Below the pieces are notes generated by a model. The model searched no databases, had not been told where the DNA came from, and worked only from the letters and a program-made list of their open reading frames with translations. A DNA stretch of 64,000 nt, taken from assembly GCA_001414345.1 (NCBI GenBank), contig LLCB01000029.1, positions 186,001-250,000 on the forward strand, written 5' to 3'. A program made the translations under genes and the position numbers. This document shows positions 12,027 through 22,039 of this stretch, in pieces. How positions within the stretch are numbered: position 1 is the first letter of the stretch; each line of letters opens with the position of its first letter. This stretch comes from Hymenoscyphus infarciens (Eukaryota > Ascomycota > Leotiomycetes > Helotiales > Helotiaceae).

Positions 12027-13224
12027 ATGGCTATGGCGAGGACAGTGTCGACGTATGAAGAGCGTCAAGAATGGAGACAACGACATATCCTTTCAAATAA
12101 CAAATTCATAACGAGTCTTCCCAAAATCGAGCTCCATGTACACATCGAAGGGACCATGTCCCCAGAGCTACGATGGAAGCTTTCTCAAAAAAATGAAATT
12201 CCCCTCACGGCAGGGTCAGATAAAATCCCACTTTCATCACTGGAAGATGTCAAAGAAGCCTACAAACGCATCAGAGGGAGAATTGGCGTAGCTTCAGCCG
12301 ATGCGCGAAAGCATATGACCTTCTTCGAGGTGTATTATGGAGGCTTTGACCTTTTGCAAACCGAAGAGGATTACTATGATCTTGCCATGGGCTATTTTGA
12401 GCGTGCCAGCCAGATGCAAGTGAGGTATTGTGAACCTTTCTTTGACCCCCAAGGTCACACGAGGAGAGGGATATCATCAGATGTCATGATGGGGGGCTTC
12501 AGAAGGGCCCAAGTCGAAGCAGAGAGTAGGCTCAAGGCAAGAAATACGGTTGTTGCTCTTTATCACGAACCCGACTAACTGACTATAGGTCAAATCCCAG
12601 TGGATCATGTGTATTCTTCGTGATTTATCGCCTGAGTCTGCGATAGCTCAGTATGAAGCAATGCTACCATACAAGCATATGATTGTAGGTCTTGGCCTTG
12701 ATTCGGACGAATTCCAAAGGCCGCCGTCAATTTTCCAGGAAGTTTTCACGCGCGCTCGAGCGGATGGCTTCAAGCTTACAAGTCACTGCGACTTCAACCA
12801 AAAGGATACCCACGATCACATTCTCCAAGTTGCTAGAAGTCTGGGAGGCGATGGAGCAGAGCGTATCGACCATGGAATCAATGCTTCTGATCAAGCGGAA
12901 CTTGTGAAAATTATCAGAGAGAAGGACATCGGCATGACGATATGTCCTTGTGCCTATATTCGACATACTTCTGAGGAGGAAGTCTTTCCTCGGATTCGCA
13001 AATTATTCGATGCGGGAATCAAAATCACGATCGCAAGTGATGATCCTGCCTATATGGAAGACAACTGGGTTCTCCATAATCTTTATTTGGTTCATGAGAA
13101 ATGCGCTTTTACAAATAGAGATCTTGTTTGTCTTCAGAGGAATGCTGTTTCTATTTGTTGGGCGGACAGCGAAACAAAAAAGGCAATATTAGATGAGCTG
13201 GCAGCGCTTGAAAAGTCCGTTTGA
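12027..13224 (+). CDS. Adenosine/adenine deaminase-like metallohydrolase
   Basis: Two exons (12027-12536, 12589-13224) encode 381 residues. The 52-bp intron begins with GC (AAG|GCAAGA) and ends TATAG, with a CTAAC branch site about 13 bases before its end. Splicing there is in phase and yields VKSQWIMCILRDL. The amidohydrolase signature is present: metal ligands in KIELHVHIEG (His37, His39), His236 in SHCDF, the catalytic-type His265 in RIDHG, and Asp321 in ASDDP. Classical adenosine deaminases have HAGE, with the Glu three residues after the metal His. Here that residue is Phe239, so the substrate may be a different purine derivative. The reaction is inferred to be hydrolytic deamination. 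It is divergent from the FAD oxidoreductase and followed on the same strand by the MFS permease. Confidence 0.85.
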
Positions 13225-13575
13225 TCCTCATTTATTTTTCTATCATTAAACCATTGGTTAATGGAATCTCAAATTCAAGTGAGAGGAATTTTTTAGAACT
13301 AGAGCCATACCAAGACACTTACTTATCTTAGCGATATGCCCCCGCGGCAGTGGATCGCCGAAAAGACGGATGGTCACGGGATGCTTGCCAGTTAGATGTT
13401 GTGTCCCGGCGCAAAGATGGGATATAATCCCGTACCCTTTGTGATTGGCTACCCCTACAAGGTTCTTATCTTCCTCAGAATTTTCAATCTTCATATCAAC
13501 TCATGAAGTCCCTTGCGCTCATGGGAAAAGAGAACTCATTTTCTATCGCAGATACCGAGTACGGCGTCAGCAAAA

Positions 13576-15507
13576 ATGGCAAACGAGAATGCTGCAAATG
13601 TCGTTGAGGAAGAGCTTCAGGGTGTCAGCCCGTACACCAAGGCACTCGCAAGGCGTGTTATTCGCAAGATTGACACGCGGGTTTTGCTTATAATGTTCTT
13701 CACTTACAACGTGAATTTTATGGATAAAACGGTTTGTTTCTTTGCGCATTCCCTACCCTCTTCTGAACCACGAATTCTGGAATGCCAAAATGGCTCAAGA
13801 TATTTCTTCGAATGGTCATATGATCCCATCTTGGACGATAGCATTCTAATCATGTGGTTACATAGATATTGTCTTCAGCTGCGGTGTTCGGACTGACCGA
13901 GGATAATAACCTAGTCGGGACTCAATACTCTTGGGTTTCTTCCATATTTTATTTCGGGTACCTGCTTTATGAATATCCCACGACTATCTTGATTCAAAGA
14001 CTCCCAGTTTCAAAGTATCTTACTGTTGTCACATTCCTCTGGGGAGCGGTCGTTGCAACTACGGCTGCCTGTACGAGCTTTGGTGGACTAGCTACCTGTC
14101 GCTTCTTGCTGGGCGTTGCGGTAAGAAGGCACCTTTGATTTGCCCAGAAAACATGACTTAAGGTTTCAACAGGAATCAACAATCTCGCCCGCGTTTGTGT
14201 ACATTACTAGCATGTGGTACACTCGCGACGAAATCCCTTCACGTACTGGAATATGGTACCTTTGCTCTCCAAAAATTTGCTCGAACCCGAGACTAACTAC
14301 AATAGGTTTGCTGGGAACTCTGTTGGAGGCTTCGTTGCTTCATTGTTGGCCTATGGCATTGGGCAGATCACGCATCCCCTCCACCCTTGGCAATGGATGT
14401 TCATTGTTAGTAAATGTCTCGTAATGAAGATGAACCAACCTCTCTAACTCTGAACAGATTTTTGGATCCCTAACAAGTCTGTGGGCTTTCGTGATATTCT
14501 TCTTCCTGCCGGATTCGATTAACGATGCCGGATTCTTGACTGAAGAGGAGAAGCAGTATGCAGAAGATCGTGTGGTGATGGGAGGGACAGGGAGGACAGA
14601 CACAGCCAAACGGGAGTGGAAGAAGGACCAGGTTATTGAATGTCTTTTGGACCCCAAAACATACTTCTTTGCTTGTATATCCGTCTTGACCCAGGTATGT
14701 ATCTTCCCAGATGTCTTTGTACCAACTGCACTGCTAATTAACGTTACTTCAGATTCCTAATGGTGGTACTGGAAGTTTCGGAAACTTAGCTTTAAAGAGC
14801 TTTGGGTTTACCAGTCTCGAAAGTACACTGGTAACCTTGCCATCTTCGGTCATTGCGATGTCAGTTATTCTTGTGACAGGATGGCTAGCTGGGCGATTCA
14901 AGAACATAACAACTTTCTTGATTATCGCTGTCGTCATTCCACCAGTTGTCGGAAGTGCGATCATCTTCTCTGTGAAAGCCAGGGGGCTGCGACTCTTTGC
15001 TTATTATTGTGTAAGAACAATCAGACTTGTAATGTTTTATTCCCCTTGCTAACTACGTAAATAGCTTCAAACTGGCCCCGGAGCTCTCCCTCTCACCCTG
15101 GGATTGATTTCTTCAAACTACAAAGGCGTCACGAAGAAAATGACAATCACGGCTATACTATTCTTGACCTATTGCGCCGGAAATATCGCAGGCCCACAAA
15201 CATTCAAAACTTCCGAGAAAGCACAGTATGTCGAACTGCCCCCCTTGAAATCCTTGCAATTGTAAATTAACACCCATCAAGTGGATATCCCACCGCCTTC
15301 AAGGCAATTCTCATCTGCTATGGATTGGTGGTTCTCGTATCTATGAGTTTACGACTTTATTTGACTTCCGTCAACAAATCTCGAGATACATCAGAAGGAG
15401 TAGCCCCGCTCGATCAGGCAGATGGAACTGGGAAAAGGGAATTGACTGCAGAGGATTACGAGGATGTGACGGACTTTTTTACGCCAGGCTTCAGGTATCG
15501 TATGTAA
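13576..15507 (+). CDS. MFS permease, Dal5/allantoate-type (anion:cation symporter family)
   Basis: Eight exons (13576-13731, 13866-14120, 14173-14255, 14306-14405, 14458-14694, 14753-15010, 15065-15225, 15282-15507) join in frame to 491 residues. The N-terminus RVIRKIDTRVLLIMFFTYNV then NFMDKTILSSAAVFGL is typical of the Dal5 group. It is followed by YSWVSSIFYFGYLLYEYPT, GLATCRFLLGVAESTISPAF, and MWYTRDEIPSRTGIW, the conserved motif after helix 4 or 5. Twelve membrane segments are expected, with a central hydrophilic loop (LTEEEKQYAEDRV). Family members import allantoate, ureidosuccinate, vitamins and related organic anions. The position beside a deaminase suggests import of a nitrogenous substrate, which is inference. 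The last small intron (15226-15281) is the least certain. Confidence 0.9.
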
Positions 15508-16203
15508 TCGCTGGAAGCCATCTTTGCGATTGGTCCAACCAAGCGAATGTTAATTTTATCACTCCCCAAATTTTTGAACCACGAGCGCCACACCACGAGA
15601 CAATGTCAAAATCAAACCCGGCTGAGACCAAACCCCTTCTATGCAAAATTGAGGGCTCCCAAAGTCTTGTGAGGAGGTTCTCTGGTGCAGCTTTACGAAT
15701 TCGTTTCACAGCCTTGTCGCTACAAATAGATGTTGGTGTATTCCAAACTCTAGTTTATGTGGGAGGCGTAAAGGGCTGTGATGCAGCTTACAACTAGAAG
15801 GTGATTGTGGAATCTCCCGAAACACCAACAGACACAATCCTTGAGCGGCGGCCAATTGAAAGCGTGCTACCGAGTGGGTTGGTGTATTCTTAGTAGAAGA
15901 TCATCACGACGCCGCAGCCGCAGAACCATGTTCGGTGTAAGCAGCCGCAAGGCACATCTGCGCCCAGCATAACGTGATTTTTCTGCAACTTTCCTAGCAT
16001 GTCTGTCCACAAGTGTTGAGTTAAATATGTTGGCATCCTTCCAGAGTATATGGGTGCAAGTCTTCCTCTTCCTCTCATAGTATTCTCTCTCTCGTATCAT
16101 CATCTACTTTTTTGCATTTCCTAGACCTCTTCACCAGTCTTTCTTAATTCGAAACATATCACTTCTACACCAAACCTTCAAATTTCAACAACTTTCCCTC
16201 AAT
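15508..16203. other. Spacer between MFS permease and Ser/Thr-rich gene
   Basis: No gene was recognised. The final 60 bases are C/A/T-rich and end CCCTCAATATG, typical of a fungal leader. Confidence 0.45.
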
Positions 16204-16676
16204 ATGTCTATCCCAGCGATTCCTGGCGTTACCGGTATTGCTTCTGCTGCTTCATCCCTTGTAGGGCAGGCTTCGTCCATTGTAGGACAAGCTTCTTCCA
16301 TCGCTTCTTCTATCGTGGCCAGCTCTGCAACATCTGCGCCAGTTGTTTCGTCCAGTGGTGTTCCCTCATCCGCCGCCGTTGTCCCAAGCAGCACTGTCAT
16401 CGTAAGCTCAAAAATGCCCATATAGCCTTCTTCGACTCACATATATAGAATGGCACAATAGTAGCAGTAACGGCCACTCCTTCTGGCTCTCCTGCCCCAG
16501 GTACAAATGGCACAGTCGCCTCGCCCGGCTCTCCAACGACTACACCAAATCCCTCAGGCACCGGGGCAGCTTCCGCAACAAGTACCACTAAAGCTGCCGG
16601 AGCATCAGCTGGAAAATCCATCTCTCTGGGTGCCACAGCAGTACTCGGCTTGGTTTTTCTGGGTGTCTTCTTGTAA
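16204..16676 (+). CDS. Ser/Thr/Ala-rich protein with GPI-anchor-like tail
   Basis: Two exons (16204-16401, 16449-16676; 47-bp GTAAGC...TAG intron, phase 0) encode 141 residues. The N-terminal part repeats SSLVGQASSIVGQASSIASS. The middle is rich in Ser, Thr, Pro and Gly with NGT sequons. The C-terminus AGKSISLGATAVLGLVFLGVFL is a short hydrophobic tail preceded by small residues, as in GPI-attachment signals. A convincing N-terminal signal peptide is not obvious; MSIPAIPGVTGIASAASSLV is only mildly hydrophobic. A small cell-wall or surface protein is the most likely reading. The intron fits well and the leader looks genuine. No domain family was recognised. Confidence 0.7.
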
Positions 16677-19241
16677 GGGGATGATTGGATATTTAGTGGG
16701 GTTTGGGGGGGTGTTTAGTTCACAGATTGCATTGGACTTGTTTCGGCTAGCTGCTTTTTATTTGTTTTAAGGTTATATTGGAATATAATGTAGGATTATT
16801 TGGGGGCTGTGTGTGCGTGGATTAGAAACATACCATGATTTTGCAATTCACAGATCAAATTTCCATAACTGTCCCAGTTGGAATTGAACAACTGGCATTG
16901 CTGAATAATTATTGGTTGGTCCGAAAGATCGGCACACAGCTTATGTGGCGGAGTCTTTCCTTGAGCTCGTGTTCTCTTGTCAGCTCGACTCGCACCAACC
17001 GGATGAGAGCTTGGCTTGGTCAAGTTTCAGGAAGGATGTGAGTTCGTAAAACTTATTCGTACAACTCGGAAATTCGAGTGAGACTTTAAGGAGCCCAATT
17101 TGGGTCGAAAAGTGGAAATTGAGTGGTGGTACATGATTTTGTCCCACATGATGTGTGATTGGTTGAGTTGCCCGAAGTACTTCCTTCCTCGAAACCATTT
17201 CAGTTCAGAAATCGGAATTGTCTTTTACGTGAAATCGGAATTCTTCAAAATGGGACAGCAATTTTTGACACGTTGGGCTTGTTATTAATGTGTTTTCGAG
17301 GTAGAGTTTTGAAGTGTTGGTTCCTACCATCACTCAATGCAATCACGATCCTTCGCCAAGAAAGTGGCACAAGGTAGCGCAGCCTTATGTGGCGTAATTG
17401 TTGTTGGACTCCAACTTCCTGGCTTGCATCACTACTAAGTACCAAACTTCCAGCTCCCAATCTTCTCATCACACCCCTGTGAATATTGGCAATTCCGAAG
17501 CAGAATGTGGCCGATTCAAATCGGGTTGACATAGGTCAAGACATGGAGGTGGCAGGTAAAAGTTGTTTTAGGGCCCTCACGGAAAATTGATTTCATTTAT
17601 CTGACACACGGGCAGACCGTTACACAACTTGAAGTTGTCATTATCACCTTCTATTGCTGATACCCGAGTTTAGATTCCGTGAACCAAGTTGCCTGGCAGA
17701 AATACAACGCTCATCAATGACCAAATACTTGACGAAATCTCACCAAAAATAGCACAAAATTAAGTACGCCACTTTATACAGTTGAAGAAATAGAGTATAA
17801 GTTCCATGAATAAAAGTTTGGCCCTACCCACCTTGTATTATAATACCGGTCATTGCTCCCCGGTACTCTTCAATTCGTGAGAGTATGGGGTTATTCTTGA
17901 TTTTCATTACTATACTATCAGCTAATTCTCTTGCACAATCTGTAGTCAGGTAGATGCCGGAGCGCAACGAGCCAATGACCAATCGTCTTACCAAAACACA
18001 CTCTGTTCACCAACCGATTTTCTCTTCTACGAAGAATATAGAGAAGCCCTAGCAAGAGACGATTTAAAGGTTTTTATATTAAGTCAACACCATATGTAAC
18101 TAGGATATAGGCTCTATACGCTGGTCTTGTATTACAAGAAGTACCGGAGGCTTAGACCTCTTTGCCGAGTCTCTCTAACTTCCGAATAGCAGAACCAAAT
18201 ACACACCACTTCAAATACACTTTCCACGAAGCCAAATTGTACCCACATCTGCACTAAAACTGGTGCAATATAACTCATGTTGTAGAAAGTTTCTACCTCA
18301 AGTTCGACGCGTGAGTGTAGCTTGGCGTGGCTCGCTTGCGCCTATGAAAACGAGATAGTCAGGGAGATATGGAAAACTCACGCACTCTCCATTTAACTTA
18401 TCAGATGGTTCCCGTTAGGGATGCCATCGAACTGTCCAAGAACAATTCTGAATGCCACTCATCTTGAGATTTACGAACCTTGAGCGGGCCTGCCAAACAA
18501 ACAGACAGATACCTTGGAGCTTTGGAGACTGAAAGGAAAAAGGGACCAAATATCACCGTGACCATTGCACTGACGGTGACTTCATGTAAAAAGGAATCTA
18601 TCGGCCCTTGGGATTTTCCTTAAGTCTCTTCTGGGCGTGAATAATACTGGAAGAGAAATGCCTTCTCCCCTCCTACTCAGCTTTAGGCCATTGCTTTTCC
18701 CGACTTTAAAGCTCTCAAAGAGTCAAAAAGTGCAACTTCTTTCTTAGTTGTCACATTTTACCAAGTTCGATCAGGTAAGCGAACTGGTCAATAGTCCGCG
18801 TGCACACCATTTTCATTAACTAAGTAGATCTCAAAAAAAGAGATATTGTTCCAGGCTGCGTAGGAGAATGGAGAAAAGGACATTCTAAGTCTTCATGCCC
18901 TTTTTGAAAAGTATTTCCTTTATCCTAGACCATTTCGCACAATCAAAAGAAGGGTAGGTGTTCACTGAGTAATGTCCACTTCTCTTACAATTATTACCAG
19001 CCTGCAGCTCTTGAGACGAGACGAGGAACATTTCCTCTCCGCAAGTCACCATTACCGAAACCGAGACCGGGAAGACAAGATTCAATCAAGTTGGAGTCAA
19101 CTCAACTCTCACTCGAGTGGCGTTGAAAGAATTGATGGAAGCAGGGGGAAAACTTTTGAACTCGTGGTCATGAGATCCAAAATGCTCCTCCTCTGACATT
19201 CACCCCGATATATAAGACACTCAAGACATCACAAGGAGAAG
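16677..19241. other. 2.6-kb spacer without a supported gene
   Basis: Short frames occur on both strands but none shows a domain, long hydrophobic segment or consistent splicing. Base composition is moderate to AT-rich. No repeat or RNA gene was recognised. Confidence 0.4.
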
Positions 19242-19487
19242 ATGTTCTCATATATCAGCCTCCCGTGGTTGCTCAAGCTTCCGTTTAGGGCGTTTCTTAA
19301 CCTTGTGGTCGGCTTTTTTGAACCAAGTGGAGGGGATTCAGAGCTTCTAGAGTGCCAGAAGGAGTGGGACAGGATTGATGTTATTCCATTTGAGACTTTC
19401 AATGTTTATCTATACCGCTGTCAATCCTTTCCCATTCCAATCATATCCGGCGCTCCAGAAAGTCCAACTTCCATCGCAAAGGTGTGA
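19242..19487 (+). CDS. Small hypothetical protein
   Basis: A frame of 81 codons starts at an ATG 31 bases downstream of a TATA-like TATATAAG (19210-19217), in a purine-rich leader ending GGAGAAGATG. The product begins MFSYISLPWLLKLPFRAFLN followed by LVVGFF, an amphipathic or hydrophobic N-terminal segment, and then becomes polar. The last codons AAG GTG TGA could also be an intron donor, so a longer spliced product is possible. No family was recognised. It converges on the minus-strand gene ending at 19609. Confidence 0.3.
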   Translation: MFSYISLPWLLKLPFRAFLNLVVGFFEPSGGDSELLECQKEWDRIDVIPFETFNVYLYRCQSFPIPIISGAPESPTSIAKV

Positions 19488-19608
19488 TTCGATCTCCCAA
19501 AGACCCTTATTTCTTCTTGTGTGCCTCCAAAACATCCTTGAGCCTCATTCTCATCCTCTTCCGACACCTCCATCTCACTCCAGCTATTGACACCTTCTGT
19601 GAGCTTTC

Positions 19609-20214
19609 CTAAAGTGATCCCTCACGTTCACGTTGCGTACTTGTCCCCTGAGCATGAGTTCGTGCTACTCTCTCCTTCTCGGCCTTGATCGCCTGCTCAG
19701 CGGCCTGTCTGATCCCAATCTCGCAATCCTTGTGCCCACAATAGACCCAGACCTCAACACGGACAAAGGGATCCTTCACCTCGTGCAAGTGGTAGACTTG
19801 AAACGGGACGATGTCGATCGCACGTTTGCCGCAAGGTGGAGCTGAGCACACACGGTCGGTATCGGCGAGAATACGTTGGAGGAAGGTGAGTAAGATGGGG
19901 TTGATGGCTGTTCTCAACAGCTGATCATGTTCGGGGTCGTTGATTTCTTTCTCTTTCGCGTCTTCTCGGATCAGGTCCGCTGGCATGAATCTGGAAGCTA
20001 TGATCTTGGTCGGATTAGTCCCGACTGTGATTTCGAAGCGGACGAGTGTCATGGCGGGGAAGGGGGGCATGATGAGTAATGCTGAGCGTTCGCGAGGAGG
20101 TAGTTTTGTTGGTAGATGAAGTTTGGTGAGAGTACTTGATTCTGTGGAAGATATGTTTGATTCTTTGGAGAGCACAAACCGGAAAACTGCGCCCAAATAA
20201 ACATAGGCTCTCAT
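19609..20214 (-). CDS. Hypothetical protein with paired Cys motifs
   Basis: A single-exon frame of 201 residues starts at ATG 20214. The middle contains CSAPPCGKRA and, about 30 residues later, VYCGHKDCEIG. The two C-x4-C or C-x3-C pairs could bind one zinc ion, as in treble-clef or ribbon-like fungal proteins. The N-terminus has RSALLIMPPFPAMTLVRFEI and the C-terminus is a charged helix (AAEQAIKAEKERVARTH). No enzyme motif, signal peptide or membrane segment is visible. The strong hydrophobic periodicity and the Cys pairs make it more credible than random frames, but I cannot name its function. Confidence 0.5.
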   Translation of the reverse strand: MRAYVYLGAVFRFVLSKESNISSTESSTLTKLHLPTKLPPRERSALLIMPPFPAMTLVRFEITVGTNPTKIIASRFMPADLIREDAKEKEINDPEHDQLLRTAINPILLTFLQRILADTDRVCSAPPCGKRAIDIVPFQVYHLHEVKDPFVRVEVWVYCGHKDCEIGIRQAAEQAIKAEKERVARTHAQGTSTQREREGSL

Positions 20215-21447
20215 CGTCGAGTTGAGGAAGTGGCGACTAGGCCAACTCTCTTAAACTTCTTTTATTCGGCAGCAGCGGTTTGACAGACTGGCACTTGCCC
20301 CGACCTCAATAAAAGAAATGCACTGGCCACGACTTTGAATAGCTCCTTCCTCCGGCAAACTTTCCAAGATTTCCGGAGATGAACGCTCGCCAAAATGAGC
20401 CTGAAGAAGAGAAGTAAACAAGAAGAGTTTTTTCCCAAGGTACCCAAGGGTGTCATTTCTTAAAAACTCGTGAAGTGATACACGACTGCATTTGATAGCC
20501 AACCACCATCAACCAAGACCAGCACAACTTTGCTAATGCTGCAATCTGCCACGACGATCAGCTAGTTAATGAGGCTTCAAAACACAGCCCAATATCATCT
20601 GTCAGTTATAAAGGCGCTTCAGTTTTTGGCTGGGATACAGCATGTTGGTTGGCACGGATGAACTTTATACTTCCAGTGCACTTTTTCTCTCCCTCCGTTG
20701 CTCTGCTTGTTACTTCATCCCATGCGATCTTTCGTCACTCGTAGCCCAGCTTCCACAACATTCCAACTCAACCAGCCAACAACCTAATCCTCAGGACTGT
20801 AAGACTACTTCTCCATACTTAACTCACCAATTTATTATGTTCTTTCCTTCTTTCTTCAAAACCAGGGTTATCAAAGTGGGAGTTCAAGCGGAAGCTACCT
20901 CCTACCTTTCTTAACTTTGGTAGCCCAAATTATTTTCAAGTTTAGACATCAGAAAGTCTTAGTTGAGAGAGAAAAATCCTTGCAACAGCGTGTTGTCATA
21001 TCTCGGGCTTCGAATACCCGGTTAACGACTCGTCACTTATAGATAGCACCTCGCCATTCTCCTACAAAACCGTGGTTTCGTTTACAATCATCCCCTCGTA
21101 CTTGCTGATTTCCTCAAACCCTCATATTCCGAGACCGCCATGCTCACGTAAATTATCCCCTTTCTACTTGCTTTCCCGTCAGTAAGTCCCATTAAGCATT
21201 AATCCCGTTGTTTGCTTGTATGATCTCTGTTCTTATTCTCTTTGTTCGCCCTCAGCTCGCTTATCTCGCATGACTCCTTGACCCCTCTACTAAACCCCGA
21301 GATAATGGAACAGTAACATCTGAAGGTCTACCACCAAGTATCAGGTCGCGAGCTTGGTCTTTCTAAGTGGTTAACAATGTGACTTCAACAGAGGAAAAGT
21401 GAGTATGGAATTCAAAGTCGGCCGTGGCATGTACTGAAGTGGATAAT
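20215..21447. other. 1.2-kb spacer
   Basis: No recognisable gene. The stretch from about 21000 to 21300 is C/T-rich, which could be a long promoter or leader of the weak gene candidate that follows. Confidence 0.35.
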
Positions 21448-21831
21448 ATGCCGGCTGCAAAGCCACTCGATACTGTCAACAAGATTGCAGATGACTTGCA
21501 AAATGCTCTTTGTTTTCGCTTTACGGTGAAAAGAAATTATGCTCTAGGGGACCGTTCCGGGAATGTGAAGGAGACTTTGAAGGCCATGGATGATATGCCG
21601 TCTGCAAAATCGGTTAATACAAATTCCGTCGACGAGTTTGCAACTGACTTACAAGCTGCTCTCGAAATCTATTTCACAGCAGCGAAGCGAGATACCGGGG
21701 AAGCGAATGCGAGAAGGGATGTAGTGGAAGCGGGATTCTGTGCGGGCGTGCTTGTGGATGGGTCTTGTAATCCTACGACTGACAGTAACAAGGAGCCCGC
21801 CCCATCTTCCAAGCGAACGACCGCCCACTGA
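21448..21831 (+). CDS. Uncertain ORF with internal peptide duplication
   Basis: The first ATG in this open frame is 21448; the 127-residue product is polar. It contains two related segments, DNMPAAKPLDTVNKIADDLQ (starting just before the ATG) and DDMPSAKSVNTN...FATDLQAAL, each followed by a short hydrophobic or aromatic patch and basic residues. Near the end VDGSCNPTTDSNKE is echoed further downstream in another frame. The duplication suggests a once functional repeat protein. The stop at 21829-21831 may be a decay event, or an unrecognised intron may remove it. No family was recognised. Confidence 0.3.
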   Translation: MPAAKPLDTVNKIADDLQNALCFRFTVKRNYALGDRSGNVKETLKAMDDMPSAKSVNTNSVDEFATDLQAALEIYFTAAKRDTGEANARRDVVEAGFCAGVLVDGSCNPTTDSNKEPAPSSKRTTAH

Positions 21832-21929
21832 AGAGGAAGTTTCGACGGACAGTAACAAGGAAGCATCCTCGAGACGAACGGCTGCAGACTTTGGTCTAAG
21901 AGAAGTTGTGGATGGGTCTTGTGATCCTA
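21754..21929 (+). repeat. Direct repeat spanning an ORF end
   Basis: GTGGATGGGTCTTGT followed by A/G-ATCCTA occurs at 21754-21775 and again at 21908-21929. A peptide-like SNKE element follows each (and an additional one at about 21850). The copies are in different reading frames, so an indel of one or two bases has occurred between them, or they are separated by an intron. Confidence 0.6.
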
Positions 21930-22039
21930 GACCAATGGAGGTTTCAAGTGAGAGTAATAAGGAGTCCCCTTCGAAGCCTTGGGAAGGAAGAGTTACTGAA
22001 GACCTTCTGTGGAGGAAGACCGAGTGCCTGTTGGGATGA

